Below, piece by piece: positions 1 through 13,666 of a stretch of 64,000 nucleotides of DNA. The position numbers were made by a program, and so were the translations under genes. The notes under the pieces were generated by a model. The model saw only the letters and a list, made by a program, of their open reading frames with translations. It searched no databases and had not been told where the DNA came from. Source of the stretch: Nannobrachium achirus. Lineage: Eukaryota > Chordata > Actinopteri > Myctophiformes > Myctophidae. The number at the start of each line of letters is the position of its first letter. The first letter of the stretch is position 1. The stretch is taken from contig OY997658.1 in NCBI GenBank assembly GCA_963921795.1, positions 27,594,357 through 27,658,356 of the forward strand, given 5' to 3'.

Positions 1-2250
1 CTACAAAAGTAAAATATTAGCAGTATCAGTGATTTATTCCCCATATTCATATAGTTATTTAGACAATTGTAAGGCATCAATAATAGTAAAAAGTATATAT
101 CACCGTAATATCGTTCAAGTTACAATTCACCACACATGTGGTGACACAACAATTCTCAACACTAAATTACTACAATAATGTGTAAATCAGACAACTTAAA
201 AATATATATATATTTGTATTAATAGATATATACTATTTTGATTTAGCTCCCATTGTACAATTTTTGTAAACTCCAGAATTACATTTTGGTTGAATTACAA
301 ATGTTTTTTAGATTTTATAGAATCATAACCATAAAGTTATTACCAAATAGGTTACTGATTTTGATGAAATAGTGTACTGTGCACTACCGTATTAGTTATG
401 TTTACTAGTTGTTATGGCTTAGAGAGATAAAAAAGAAAGAAGAAAACAGAGAAATTATGAGTGAAATTGTGTTGGAGAGAGATTGAGAGATTATGTATGA
501 AAGAGAGTCCAACATGTTTTCTAGTTTCTAGTTTCAATTTCTTAGTGGTGTTATTTTTTTTAATATATTTGTTATGTTGCAAAGTTTTAGGTGCTAGTTG
601 AACATTCTTAGTGATGTTATTTTTGTAATACTTTATGTTGTATTGCAAAAGTTTTATGTTTTGTGTTTTTTATGCTAGTTGAAAATTCTTAGTGGTGTTA
701 TTTTTGTAAAATGTGTCTGTTATGTGGTAAAGTTGTATGTTTTGTGCGTTTTAGTGTTGAATGAAATTCTTAGTGGTGTTATTTTTGTCTGTTTTGTATT
801 AGTTAAAATTTTCTTAGAGATGTTTGTACAGTGCATTGGTTTTGTGTTAGTTCTAATTCTCAGTGACGTTGTTTGCAATATTTACTGTTTTTGTTTTTGT
901 TTTGTGTTAGTTTGTAATTCTCTGTGATGTTATGTTTGCAATATTTGCTGTTTATGTACGGTTTGTGTGCTCGTTGGAAATCTCAGTGGTTATTTTTTGT
1001 AATACTTTCTGTTAGGTGGCTATATTTTATGTTTTGTGCGTTTTAGTGTTGAATGAGGAAGTGCATGGTTTGTACAGATGAATAGTGTTTTGCTATGCAG
1101 AGTAGTGACACATCGTGTAACGAGTAGACCAGAGTGTCAGAATATAAAGTGTAAGATAATTATGTTGGTGGCAAACCAGTATGTCTACCAAATTGATTTA
1201 CTGAGTATGATTTGTGTAGACAGATCTAGCTAGTGTCTCACCCCAGGAAAAGAAAAACTATGTTACACATGACCAGTGGGATAGGGATGAAGGGGGAAAG
1301 CATTGTATGTTAATTGTATTGATATTCGATGGGACTATAGATCTGCTAGTTTTTCTAGTTATCTGTATCTGTAGCTTATTGCTAAAAGGATTCAATCCCT
1401 AAATATGAGTATGCATGGTATTTCCCCTACATCCTCCAGGGGGGCAGTATTTCCACTCTATATCCTTCTGGTGACATGGTTCAGGGGTAGAGAAACTTGT
1501 CATATCCACTAGATGGCACTATTTTCCCTACTACTGTCAAAGCATTATTTCTAAATAATATAAGTTATTGTATGAGTGAAACGGTGTACTGAGCAACTAC
1601 CGTATTAGTTATGTTTACTAGTTGTTATGGCTTAGAGGGAAAAAAAGGAGAAAAAAAAAGAAAACAGAAATTATGAGTGAAATTGTGTTGGAGAGAGAGA
1701 TTGTGAGATTATGTATGATCTAACCACTAACACTAGAAATATGTTTTATCTACAAATTCAAAGATTAACAATACCTTAGCACAACGAGTAACCTAAGCTA
1801 CTGACTCTGCAATAGTGATAGTTGCGGAACCTATGGTAATCTAGATGACTCGTGATGTTTTTGTCTGTTTTTGTGTTAGTTTAAATTTCTTAGTAGCGTT
1901 ATTTTTGTCTGTTTTGTATTAGTTTAAATTTTCTTAGAGATGTTTGTGCAGTAATATTTAGTTTTGTCTGTTTTGTGTTAGTTGAAATTCTTAGTGATGA
2001 GTGAGTGGATGGTGTCATACATTCGAATTCATTATATGTATGTACAGTATGATTTGGTATTCCCCCTGTATCCTCCAGGGGGTGGTATTTCCCCTACATC
2101 CTTCAGAGGGCAGTATTTTCCCTCATCAGTCATTCAAGCTGCAAAGTTCAGGGTAGAAAAACTATATCCACTAGATGGCACTATTTTCCCAACTACTGTC
2201 AAAGTATTATTTTTAAATAAAACTAAACTATTGTATGAGTGAAACGATTA
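1..2250. repeat. AT-rich duplicated sequence, no gene
   Basis: Blocks recur: ACCGTATTAGTTATGTTTAC at 388 and 1601, and CCACTAGATGGCACTATTTT at 1507 and 2168 with a shared TATGAGTGAAACG end. This points to an old duplication of roughly 0.7-1.2 kb. No reading frame with recognisable similarity. Confidence 0.65.
536..1050 (+). repeat. Degenerate T-rich minisatellite
   Basis: Loose repeats of ATTCTTAGTGGTGTTATTTT and TGTTTTGTGTTAGTT about 80-100 bp apart, continuing at 1850-2000. No gene seen. Confidence 0.7.
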
Positions 2251-5200
2251 TTTGCTTTAAAAATACTAAGTCCATTAAGGCGTTTCTAAGGCTTACACGT
2301 TTAGTGAATATCTACCATATAGGATGGAAGTAACAGGATAAAATAATAGGGTTGTACGGTAAATATAATGGCATTTCAATTTAGTTTGTCAAAAAATAAT
2401 ATATAATCTCCCTATTCCATCAATTACAAGAAATACACATGCTGTTGTTAGTGATTCACCCCAACAGATATCGCTATTTCACATACATCTGTCAACTTAG
2501 TAATCCATAATTTCATATGACAGATTTGAATTTCCCATTGCATAAGCATACCTGGAAGCCTATATGGAAAGGTGTTGTATGTAAAGATAAATCTTTAGGT
2601 TATACACAATATTAGTTTAATATTTTAAGGAATACCTAGTATTTGAACCCCATAATATACTACTACTAATACATGTTTTCAGCGTATTGGACAAATGGCA
2701 CAAAACTTTAAAAATGTTAAACTGTTCATGTAATGCCCCTCCATTGTATTTTAGATAACCTTTGTAGATAGGCCGTTTTTGCCTAGATTGGGTTCAAGTG
2801 GCTACAATGCTAAGTATAAGGTTATTTTTCATCTCTCTGAGATGACCATGAATAGCTAAAAAATAAACAAACAAACAATACAATTGTTTTACATCAGCTG
2901 CAGTACCACTAGTGGACACTAGTGACCACCCATGTTCTTACAATGAAAAGATAAATGTGAAAATAGCTGATCTACAAGCTGTATTCCTCTCTCATTTATG
3001 TAATGTTAATGAGAAATAGAGTTATTATTCTAGCGGTGTAGTACCACTATAGTGGCCATACAAATAATCCCCCTAACCCTAACCCTAACCCTTAAATCAC
3101 ACCATATTCCAATATATTATTCAACAGGGACAATCCCCACGTACATCACATCCCAGTGAAAATAATAGGTAGGCTATGTATTACCCCAAAATAACACATC
3201 TGCAAAGCTGTTAGCCTATGGGTTCAAAATAGCTCATCTACAAGCTGGTACTCAAAATAACAAAATCTACAAGCTACATGCAAATATAATTATTAATGGA
3301 CAATAGAAATACAATTTCACAGCTGCAGTACCACTTGTGACCATTAGTGACCATACATGTTCCTATGACAATACCAAATCTTTGTCATCTTTGTAACATT
3401 AGGACATAGTCATGTTTCATACCAACCACCCAATGGAAATAATAGATATAAGCTATGTCCACAAATAACACATCTCCTATCTTTGAGTCCCGGGGTTAAA
3501 AATCACAAATCTACAAAACTAACATACTGTACATCTAATTTAATTATTATACAAAATAAATGTAAGATGGGTGACACAAGGAGTTGCATTAGTGTGTCAT
3601 AGTCTTTAAACTGTTTTTACTGCAATCAGGTGTATGGACTCTAAAGATAAGCACCCTTCCCCCTGGGTCTATGCACGTCTGTGCAACAAAGAAAAAACAA
3701 ATGTGAAAATAGCAGATCTACAAGCTGACACTCTATAATTCTTTGTAATATTAGGACATTGTCATGTGTATTGTCAGTTCTATCCAATATCAATCCATTC
3801 AGTGCAAAAACACCTAATATATACATGACTGGGACAAACCGGTTTGGTTGACAGCATATCTAAGTTAAATGTATTACTATGCAACACATTGGTCATGTTG
3901 AGGTAAATATTTTGAATAATCTAGTATCTTGAGAACACAGATTAGACCTCCACAATACAACTATAAGTAGTATAGTTAGTCAAACTAGTGAAAATAGCTT
4001 ATCTACAAGCTGGATTCCTCTCTCATTTATGTAATGTTAGTGCCACTATTCCAAACCCCCTTAAGATACATTGTTTTTGGGGAGTTGGATCGCTTTGAAC
4101 TGTTCATTTTAATTTCTAAAGCCACAAAAGTGTGACCACCCCTGATAGATCATGGCTGAAGAAATAGATAAGAAAAACTTGGTGGTTGAAGAAATGAGGA
4201 AGTTTAGGATTAACTAACCAGAGATGGGGGGCACTTGGTACAACATATGTAGTTATTTCACCTACTTTACACCTGATTTAATTTATTTTTACCCTATAAA
4301 ACCATGGTATGGCCTATGATCACATTATATTTTATCGAATGATTGATTAGTTATGAGAAGCTTTCAAATAACAGGCTACCTAATGTTAGTGTGATAAGAG
4401 ATAAAGATAGCATAGCAGCCTACTTGATATCATCTGGGCTGTGTAGATAAGAAGACTTGTGAAAAATGAGGAAGTTTAGGATTAACTAACCAGAGATGGG
4501 GGGCACTTGGTACAACATATGTAGTTATTTCACCTACTTTACACCTGATTTAATTTATTTTTACCCTATAAAACCATGGTATGGCCTATGATCACATTAT
4601 ATTTTATCGAATGATTGATTGTAACTGTACACAAAAATAGCAGATCAGCTACTGCTAGTATGATCAGAGATAAAGATATAGAGTACCCTCTTGGTGTCAT
4701 CTGTGGGGGGTCAGATAAGGGTAAATAGGTGCATAGTTAAAGCTAAACAATAGTAGGGACACAGCGTGTAGAAATTAGACCAGGTTGCCCCAAAATATAA
4801 AGTGTAAGATAATTGTGTTGATGGCAAAACCAGTATGTCAACCAATGAGACTTACCTATGAGTTGTATAACTGAACAGTAAGGAGAAATATGGAAATGTG
4901 TACAACATTTCATTTATCCACCCCAATGATGTAACACTGGACTGGATTGTTTTGTTAGAAACCAATTTCGATGTAATCTGATGCATGGGTCATAATGATA
5001 AGTACACCTGCCCTTTAGGACTATGCATGTTCTTGCAATACAAAATGTGGAAATAACCGATCTACAGTATATCAACCTTTAGACATGGTCATGTTTCATA
5101 CCAACCACCCAATGGTAATAATAGATATAAGCTATGTCCACAAATAACACAACTCCTACCTTGGAGCCCCCGGGGTTAAAAAGTCACAAATCTACAAAAA

Positions 5201-5700
5201 CTAACATACTGTACATCTAATTTAATTATTAATGGACAATACAAATATTTCACAGCTGCAGTACCACTAGTGGTCATACATATCCCTATGACCCTGTCAT
5301 GAGCCAATACAGTTCCACAAGCTGTTAATCTATAATTCTTTGTAATATTATTTGGTAATAATGGATGTCACAAGGACTGTATTAGTGTAACGTAGCATTT
5401 AAACGTTTTGTTTACACAGACAACGTACGTTGGAACAAAGAAAAAAAGAAGTTGCTACTGTATGCACTGTCATTCTGCAATACATGGCTGTTGGCTGAAA
5501 AGTTGCAAGATGACTATTACACACACATTCCCCCCACCCTTTCCTCTCTCTCTCTCTCTCGCTCTCTCGCTCTCTCCCCCTCCCCTCCTGTCTTCTCATC
5601 TCTCCTCCACTCTATGTCATCATTAAAACATGCACACGAATTAAACAGTTAATAAAACTATTGAGCTGCAGTACCATTTCTGACCGTATCCCTCGTGAAT
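2250..5700. repeat. AT-rich sequence with internal duplications, no gene
   Basis: Repeated items: GCTGCAGTACCACTAGTGG (2896, 5256), the 3408-3545 block again at 5085-5233, and isolated half-hairpins (GAAAATAGCAGATCTACAAG type) at 2957, 3708, 3989 and 5054. Short CCCTAA telomere-like triplet at 3072-3093. No gene seen. Confidence 0.65.
4195..4350 (+). repeat. 155-bp near-perfect direct repeat (second copy at 4467-4620)
   Basis: From GAGGAAGTTTAGGATTAACT to TCGAATGATTGATT both copies appear identical, offset by 272 bp, implying a recent local duplication in otherwise old-looking sequence. Confidence 0.9.
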
Positions 5701-6129
5701 GTGTCAAATCATACACATTATAAGCAATAAAGCTTTTGCCTAGAAGGGTTCATGTGGTTAAATATGCTTATTGCTTAATGTCAGATAATATCCTCAGAGT
5801 TACTATAAAGTTGTTAACACTGTAGAACTGATGCCTAAAATATCAGATACACAATGCATAATATGATATTGCAGTGTAATGTTGTGAGTTTGTAGATTGG
5901 CTATTTTTAATACAGTAGGTATTGTTTTCTTATCACTCTTTATACAGACAACGTACGTTGGAACGAGAAAAAGAAGTTGTTGCAATATTGCAAACAGATG
6001 GACAGACACAGATGGCCTAGATGTAGTACATTATCTATTTATTACATACACATCATACAATATTCCATTGCCCCAATCATGTTGCTGTAATGTTACAGTT
6101 AGAAGCAACCCACACCATTGACTGATTGT

Positions 6130-6147
6130 CACACACACACACACACA

Positions 6148-6186
<39 letters not shown>
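6130..6186. repeat. CA microsatellite
   Basis: About 28 CA units with one ACAT interruption. Confidence 0.95.
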
Positions 6187-6189
<3 letters not shown>

Positions 6190-6737
6190 CAACCGATTTT
6201 TGCGACATCCATGATTGCTGTCACTTTACCCCCCACCAACCCCCTCCCTTTCACCACCCCTCCCCTTCTCCCCCCTTTTTTTTCTCTCTCCTCCTCTCCT
6301 CCTCTCCTCCACTCTTGCATACTGTAGTACTTTTAAAAACTTATAAACCAACAATATAAAACATAAAACCATAACACTATAAAATATTAGTTATGATTAT
6401 ATTAAATATGCAGATTTTAAAATTTTTATTCAATTAATTTATACTAATTTATTCATTAATTAAAATATTTTAATCCATCTAATTAATTATGCATTAATTA
6501 AAACAGCGCCCCCTAGTGGTAGGAATTCTGCACCCATATAGTGTATACCATGACTACTTCTGTGCTGTTACTCTGCTTTCTGTCTTATTTATGAGTGGAG
6601 GGAGGTACAGTGTTGAATGTTAAGAAGCTCAGTGCTTGGATGTAAATCCATCAAAGAAGATCTGGTCAACTGTTGCATGATGCATCGTTGTATTGATCTT
6701 ATGCACTATGCAGAAAAGCCCATTTACTGTTGCCCAC

Positions 6738-6740
<3 letters not shown>

Positions 6741-6810
<70 letters not shown>
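6741..6810. repeat. GT microsatellite
   Basis: About 35 uninterrupted GT units, then GTTC repeats. Confidence 0.95.
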
Positions 6811-6813
<3 letters not shown>

Positions 6814-6832
6814 CGTGTTCGTGTTCTAACTA

Positions 6833-7044
6833 CGTTGTCGGGTGGAAACCTTGTATGTCCAAGACCGTTCGTTTTGTATTTATCATTTTTAAAATGAACT
6901 AGAATAGTGAAAACAGCCGATCTACAAGCACACAACGCCTCGCACCGCGAGGCGTTGTGTGCTTGTAGATCTGCTGTTTTCACTACTTTTGTGTGACAGC
7001 CTTGTATGATGAAGCAGGGCTTTACTTGGTGAAAAAACTACATT
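6833..7044 (+). mobile_element. Hairpin MITE with GTCGGG-type end, right end lost
   Basis: Begins GTTGTCGGGTGGAAACCTTG; hairpin 6906-6984 has near-perfect 36-bp arms. Sequence resembles the family until about GCAGGGCTTTACTTGG and then stops matching. Confidence 0.75.
6906..6984. repeat. Hairpin module (type GCCTCGC), reference copy
   Basis: AGTGAAAACAGCCGATCTAC / AAGCACACAACGCCTCGC pairs with GCGAGGCGTTGTGTGC / TTGTAGATCTGCTGTTTTCA almost perfectly with a loop of about 3-4 bases. Other full copies of this inner stem: 22253-22328, 29413-29491, 35658-35746, 61345-61423 and 63593-63671. Confidence 0.92.
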
Positions 7045-7307
7045 AGCCAAGACTGGGATGGCCATAACTGAATGGATAGTGTGTGTCTGGAAATCAGAAT
7101 GTCCCCGGTTTTGAGCGTCTCGTATCTGGCCAGTCTACGTGTTGTGCGTATAAGGGATCAAGTAGTCATCTGCAGAGTAAATGCAGAAATGGTGGTCACA
7201 CAAGGCCATAACATTGCAACGTGTGTCCTGATCACAACGTGCCACACTACGTTTCACTGTCTACTCCAGTTGCACTGCATGTGTAATTATAATAGTGATA
7301 TGATTTA

Positions 7308-7405
7308 GGGGTGGCATAGCTGAATGGTTAGGGAGCCCAACTGGGGAATGAGAGCCCTTGGTTGTCCCAGGTTCGAGTCCAGGCCAGGGTAGTGTCGTAG
7401 ATTAG
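7308..7405 (+). mobile_element. tRNA-like SINE head
   Basis: GGGGTGGCATAGCTGAATGG contains a box A-like TAGCTGAATGG, and GGTTCGAGTCC is a perfect box B about 45 bases later. Not a functional tRNA: the arms do not pair into a cloverleaf that I can draw. Probably a SINE 5' region. Confidence 0.6.
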
Positions 7406-7665
7406 AGGTTATCATGATTGATTATGTGTGACGTTATAGAGTAGATCATGTATTCATTGATTATATTAATATCTAGGTCTGTATGATGATACTAATACTT
7501 GATAGTTAGGAGTAGAGAGGCCTTCAGTAGGCCTCAGTAACTATTGTTTTGTTACGGTACGCCTCGTCCCAGAGGCCTTGAAGCCACACAGTATAACTCT
7601 AGTGTTTGACCAGTCCTCTTGGCAGAACTCCTTTACCACTGCCCAGAGTGTTAATTGTACTTCTT

Positions 7666-7831
7666 TTCTTTTTAAGATTTGTTTTTGGGCTTTTTATGCA
7701 GGAAATGGGGAGAGAGATGGGGAATGACATGTGGCAAAGGTCCTCCGGATCGGGAATCGATCCAGCGACGCCAGCAGGCATCATAGCCTAGTATGTGGTA
7801 TGCGCCTTGACCACTAGGCCAGCAGGCGCCC
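7666..7831 (-). mobile_element. tRNA-derived SINE with 15-bp target duplication
   Basis: On the minus strand it begins GGCGCCTGCTGGCCTAGTGG (box A region), continues to box B GGATCGATTCC, then TGTCATTCCCCATCTCTCTC and an A-rich tail. GTTAATTGTACTTCT (7650-7664) and GTTAATTGTATTTCT (7832-7846) flank it. RNA polymerase III promoter elements are preserved. Confidence 0.9.
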
Positions 7832-8544
7832 GTTAATTGTATTTCTGTCCATGATATCATTTTACATAAACTTGACCACACCACCACCTAATATAATTGT
7901 CTTGTCTCCTCATTTTCTCATGATTATTGATTGATCTGAATTCCACCACAGTAGCAATGTTGTTGTGTAAGCAAGACTCTTAACCCCTAATTCCTCACGC
8001 ACTCCTTGTGGGCAGCGAATCAGCTGGGTTGGACTGAAAATACTGAATTTCCCCCTCGGGAGGAAGTAGGTAACTATTATTATATACATAATGACAGTCC
8101 TATTATATCGGTTCTGTGTGTTCTCTTGCCCAGTGTCTTTTCATACACGTGCACAGCACCAAAACAACATTGTTGGAACATTCCCCAAACAGACTGATGC
8201 GGTAGGACTGGCTCTACTGAGCACACCATTCATTATTTGTTACATAGATGGACTGAGATTGCCTTGATAGATGGTGATTGGCTCATTGTTTTCACGTCTC
8301 TTTTTCATGTGACCGATGATGATTGATTGCAAGCGATTAGACCTGTTTCACATTTTTTATTTGTTTATTTTTTCATCATTGAAAGGACTTGATTTAGTCT
8401 TTCACTGGATTGTCCTACTGTACATCTAAGACACTATGGCTGATGCGTGTTGAATTTTATGGCATATATACAGTGTTAGATTGTGCGGTGTTCTGCCATG
8501 TCCGTCTACATTTCAGCTTGTCTGTCTGTCAATTTATAATTTAG

Positions 8545-8735
8545 GCATTTAATAGCAGAATGCACTCATCCAGAGCGATTTACATCAGAATAAGCAGAAT
8601 ATGCGTTCAACTCTAGTCAACAAGGTAAACAAGTGAACAATGTAGTGCCTCAAAGAAACTACAATACCATGGTAGGAATAATGAACCCAGTATCTGTCTA
8701 GATGCTAAGTTCATTACAAAAACAATGACAGTAGG
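8545..8735 (+). repeat. Teleost dispersed repeat, left part
   Basis: CATCCAGAGCGATTTACATC followed by CAACAAGGTAAACAAGTG resembles a widespread fish repeat; its likely continuation (GGTGAGTCTTCAGCCGGTGA) is at 9931-10010. The two parts are separated by the 9508-9922 hAT copy and by unidentified sequence. Confidence 0.55.
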
Positions 8736-9507
8736 TTAACTCATACTCTGCGATCCCTGTCGAAACCGGAGATTTCCCGCTGTACCTCTCTGCGATGCCC
8801 GTCGTTCCCGGAAATTTAATTAGCTTTAATCACTATGAAACGATTAAAAGTATGATCGCTGTATATAGCCGTTTCGGAGACTTTAGGCCCGCCCCCTAAC
8901 TGTATCCGGTCGTATTTCCCGTTTGGACCGGATCTAGGTTTCCATATCCGGTCTGACGTCCAGTCGCAGCTCCGTTCGCATAGCTTTTCATTGTAAACAA
9001 GTGAGCTGACTGCATGGCCATAGAATGGTATTTTTTCACGCGTTTTTTATTTATTTTGTAGCTGTTTGATTCCTCTACCCGCCTGACATATGATCTGCGC
9101 ACATATCGTCTGCTATGTGCACGAACGTGTCCACGTGTTACCATAGCGCACAGCTGGCTTTTTTCAATGTTTTTTTCATGTAAACACTGGCGGATAAGCA
9201 GGGATACAGCATGGCAACGGATATGTCTATTTCAATGGGGTTTTTTTTATTCGAAAGCTGTCACCGAGTCTACACGTCTACTAGATGAGTCGCGCACAGA
9301 TTGTGCACGATGCGTGCGCGTGCCCACGTTAAAAGGTAAGGACAATTTGGCAGCTGCTTACTACAGCTATGTTTAAAATGGCAGCAAAATTGTTAAACTA
9401 GGTAACAAAACAAAACAAAAAAAAAACTAAAATATAAGTACTGTACAAGTGACCAAATACTGTATATCTACACGGTTAGCATCTATCAAACAAAGGTGAC
9501 AAGGTAT

Positions 9508-9922
9508 TAAGGATGGGACGATATGAACATTTCATAATATGCGATGTGCGGTATGGTCCGGCGGCGGTGCTTGTTTACTTGGAAATGCACGAGTTCTGGG
9601 AAAACCCCACCCACGCTGATTCACGACGCTGATTCGCCGTACGGATTTTCGAAGGAGGAAAGCCTCTTCAATGAGAGCACTTCTAGACCCCTGAATCGCC
9701 AAAACAAAATTTTAAAGGGGTGTGGCTAGCGATTCAGGGTCTGGAACTAGGCTATACCTTTTACCAATTATAAAGGGTTTAAGTGGTACCGGATATGCAG
9801 CTCGGCAAATAAAAAGTGAATTGATCCCAGTGCATGATGGAGGACGATATCCACGATACAATTATCGTGAGTGTTTTTTTTTATCACGATAAACAATAAT
9901 AATGCTTATCGTCCCATCCCTA
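9508..9922. mobile_element. hAT-type element (TARGGATGGGACGATA ends)
   Basis: Ends TAAGGATGGGACGATA and, reversed, TAGGGATGGGACGATAAG. Identical 8-bp duplication CAAGGTAT at 9500-9507 and 9923-9930. The right end has strong TATCACGATAAAC-type sequence. It splits an older dispersed repeat. Confidence 0.88.
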
Positions 9923-10103
9923 CAAGGTATACTGTACAAGGAGTGCTAGGGCACTAGGTGGAGTTTGAAGAGGTGAGTCTTCAGCCGGTGAAGAATTGGG
10001 TGTGAGTGTGCAGTTCTGACTATCCATCTACATCTGTTTGTGTCTCTATCTGGATGCAGTGTTGTCAGTGAGCCTGAATTATAAACCTAGAAACTGACAC
10101 ATC

Positions 10104-10499
<396 letters not shown>

Positions 10500-11172
10500 C
10501 AGAGCATGTGAGCGGAGTGGAGCGGGAACGAAAGCCGATCCGCGCTCCAGAGGGCTCTTGTCCCGCTCGCTCGCCGCTCTGGTCGGCCACCGCGCCGCTC
10601 CGCTCCCCGCCGCTCCGTCGCTCACCTTGATTTTCGCATTTCTCGCTCTGTGCTCGCTCCACGCTCCGCTCAGGGTCATCAATCAGAGTCAGCAGCCAAA
10701 ATAAAAAAAGGATTTTGCTACCATATGGGAAACACTTTCTCCTTTGCTTTGCCACAACAAGTATCCGTTGACTGGCTGCTGGTAACTTAACTGGCACAAG
10801 GTAGGTAGGCTATTTATTATAAACATAGCCTACGTGTGTGGATGATATACATTTAGATACATTTGACTTGAGTGAAATCGTGATAGGGAATTCTCTGTCT
10901 GTTCTCCTCCGTCTCCGCGGTGCCGACATGGCTTCACTGCCACTAGTAGCCTACTGCACGGCTCTGTTTTGTTGGAAACATGCGGCGCGCGGCCCCAATA
11001 GGGTCGGCTTGGAGCGGAGCGGAGAAGCGGAGCAGAGAAGCGGAGCGGAGGAACGGAGCGGAGGGAAATCCTCGCTCCAAAGCCGCTCAGACCCATTTGA
11101 AAAGTCGCTCGCTCACGCTCATTTCAAAAACGGCCCGCTCCGCTCCCTGCTCCGCTCCGCTCACATGCTCTG
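10500..11172. mobile_element. hAT-type element (CAGAGCATGTGAGCGGAG ends), GC-rich
   Basis: Ends CAGAGCATGTGAGCGGAGTG and, reversed, CAGAGCATGTGAGCGGAGCG; both flanks are GT repeats (GTGTGTTT and GTGTGTGT), consistent with insertion into a GT tract. GAGCGGAGCGG repeats near both ends give it far higher GC than its surroundings. Confidence 0.8.
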
Positions 11173-11529
11173 GTGTGTGTGTGTGTGTGTGTGTGTAATT
11201 TTGTAGTTGAACCGGACCTTTCCGACGGTCTGTGACAGTATGGACTCCCCTTGAGAGTGTAGCTGCAGCGCGCAGCAGTGAAAGCCACGCACACAAATAA
11301 TCAATTAAATAATAAGGTGACAGGCTTCGGGCCGGGCTCGGGCTTTAAATAGCGGCACCAAACGGGCCATGGGCCGGGCCTGGACTGAAGTCCACGGGCC
11401 AGGGCCGGGCCGGGCCCACATTTTAGGCCCGTGCAGGGCTCTACTTCCTCCTCTGATACAGAAGAACGTTATACAGCAGACACAGAAGCAGTTGTTGCTA
11501 CTGGCAGTTGCACTGGCACAGCTGCTTCG

Positions 11530-11768
11530 GCATTTTTGTACTTTTACTTGTACTTGTACTTTTACTTTTTACTTTTACTTTTATACTTAAGTACATTTTA
11601 ACACTATGTACTTTTGATACTTAAGTACATTTAATGAGAGCTACTTTCATACTTTTACTCAAGTAATAATATTATCGGTGACTTTTACTTTTACTTGATT
11701 AACTTTCAAGTGGAATGTCGGTACTTTTTCTTAAGTATGGGTTTCCAGTACTTTATACAACACTGATG
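11530..11768 (+). mobile_element. Fragment related to the ACTTAAGTAC element
   Basis: Repeated TACTTTTACTTGTACTTG and ACTTAAGTACATTTAA motifs up to CAGTACTTTATACAACACTG. Related to the element at 30.7 kb but diverged. Confidence 0.6.
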
Positions 11769-11962
11769 TTCAGACAGAGAGAGAGGAGAGCTGTCAGGGT
11801 GTCAACGATACTGACTGGTTGATGATGGAAGAGCTGACGCAGCGTTGGGAATAAGAGACCAGCACTCTGCTTATTCATCTATCCTCCCCTCTCTCTCGGG
11901 CCATCCATACACATTATCCATATATGCCTTCTCTGTCATGCACCGTTTCACATGCCAAGGGC

Positions 11963-11964
<2 letters not shown>

Positions 11965-12038
<74 letters not shown>
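11965..12038. repeat. GA microsatellite
   Basis: About 35 uninterrupted AG units. Confidence 0.95.
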
Positions 12039-12039
<1 letters not shown>

Positions 12040-12284
12040 ACACATATTTCAAATGCTGACATCATTTCAGTCAAGCCTGCTGCTCTCACCTGTAAATGTG
12101 TTGCCGTTGTCTCTATGTATATTTCTCATTCATCCACTTTGGATTGACTGTAGATACTACTGGGGGTAGACTGTATTGTTCAAGTACACTTTTGACTTAT
12201 AGTACCACCACCTCCGTCCACTGCAGATGTGCTAGTTATATTGTATTAACATACTGTATACAATTAGATTAGTTAAACTAACAT

Positions 12285-12875
12285 TTTATTCAGGCCTAGA
12301 ATTATTGAATGCTTTAACTATTGAAAAATAGCAGATATACAAGCTCACAGCGCGGCACCGAGTGCCGCGCTGCGAGCTTGTAGATCTGCTATTTTTGAAA
12401 AAAGGTTGTGAAAATGTGTGTAAATCTTTGAATATATGCATTTTTAAAGCGAATGTTTGTAACTCAAATTTCGCTTCTGGGGGGTCCCTGGAACAAAATA
12501 TTTTGAGATGGGGGTCCGTGGCCAAATACATATCATTTTGGGGGTCCTTCACATGGAAAGGTTTGAGAACCACTGACAAAGTAGTCTCTCAAGAACAGAC
12601 GAACTGAGCTCCAGTTAAGTGAAAAGGACCTTTTCTTTGACGATGGCTGGCCAGATTGCTGACATAGAAACATTTTTTTTTTTCAAAAAACCTTAGAAAG
12701 ATTCAAAAGACACTTATAGAATCGGGTCAAAATTCAAATTTTCAAAATTTTTCTAAAATAGCAGATCTACAAGCTCGCAGCACGGCACTCTGTGCCGCGC
12801 TGTGAGCTTGTATATCTGCTATTTTAAAGCATAAAATAATGATATACAATAATATGTACCCATTCTAAATGGGTT
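12285..12875 (+). mobile_element. Hairpin-bracketed element (inner part of the compound family)
   Basis: Starts with AGGCCTAGAATTATTGAATG and ends in TTCTAAATGGGTTAAAAC. Hairpins at 12324-12396 and 12755-12825 flank about 350 bp with GGGGGTCCCTGG and GGGGGTCCTTCACATGG sequence. It lacks the CAGGGGYGTC shell, so this inner unit also occurs on its own. Confidence 0.65.
12324..12396. repeat. Hairpin module (type GCGGCAC), reference copy
   Basis: AAAAATAGCAGATATACAAG / CTCACAGCGCGGCAC pairs with GTGCCGCGCTGCGAGC / TTGTAGATCTGCTATTTTT. Other copies: 12755-12825, 13872-13944, 14269-14341, 14774-14846, 29908-29981, 30220-30287 and 54696-54768. Confidence 0.92.
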
Positions 12876-12958
12876 AAAACAAATTCTGGATTTCAACTTA
12901 AAAAATCCAACTGGACATGTTCAAAGCTCATAGAGTAGTCGTATGAAGGAAACGTGAG

Positions 12959-13105
<147 letters not shown>

Positions 13106-13481
13106 TAGGGCTGTCAAGATTATGACATTTTACATGACAATTATTTGTCACTCAAATAATTGCGATTAACGATTTACTTGTGTTTTTGCTGTTGACAATT
13201 ACATTCCTGTTTGGCTTGTAGCCTTTGAAGTTGCACATGGTAGATAATTATGACACATAACCTAAATATACAAAGAACATTGAGAGTGGAAATAGCCAAT
13301 CTACAAGCTCACACAACGCGTCGCGAGCTTGTAGATCTGCTATTTCCACTACTTTTTGAAAGTGTTTGTAACTATATTAACGTTTCTCAACATGGAAACG
13401 ATTATGACGATTATGCAAAATAATTGCGATTACCTCAAATAATTGCGATTAGACAATTATGTAATAACTGTGACAGCCCTA
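13106..13481. mobile_element. hAT-type element (TAGGGCTGTCA ends) with a nested hairpin
   Basis: Ends TAGGGCTGTCAAGATTATGA and, reversed, TAGGGCTGTCACAGTTATTA, inserted in a GC/GT-rich tract. ATAATTGCGATTA repeats sit near both ends. The hairpin 13285-13350 lies inside. Confidence 0.78.
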
Positions 13482-13634
13482 TGTGCGTGTGTGTCTGTGT
13501 TTGTATATGTCATCATGTGTGTTTAGGGGATCATCATCCAAATGTGAGAGGCGAAGCAGATGGCAAATCATGGCATGGAAAGTTATGTGGCTAATTAACC
13601 AATCAACGAACTTCATGGTGATCTGTGTGTGTCC

Positions 13635-13666
<32 letters not shown>

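Noticed and set aside
3072-3093. Telomere repeat (CCCTAA)
   Set aside because: Only about three units inside AT-rich repeats, and a similar run at 10.3 kb belongs to a dispersed fish repeat; no sign of a chromosome end.
7312-7385. Possible tRNA gene
   Set aside because: Box A and box B are good, but acceptor and anticodon stems do not pair convincingly and repeat-like sequence follows; called a SINE head instead.
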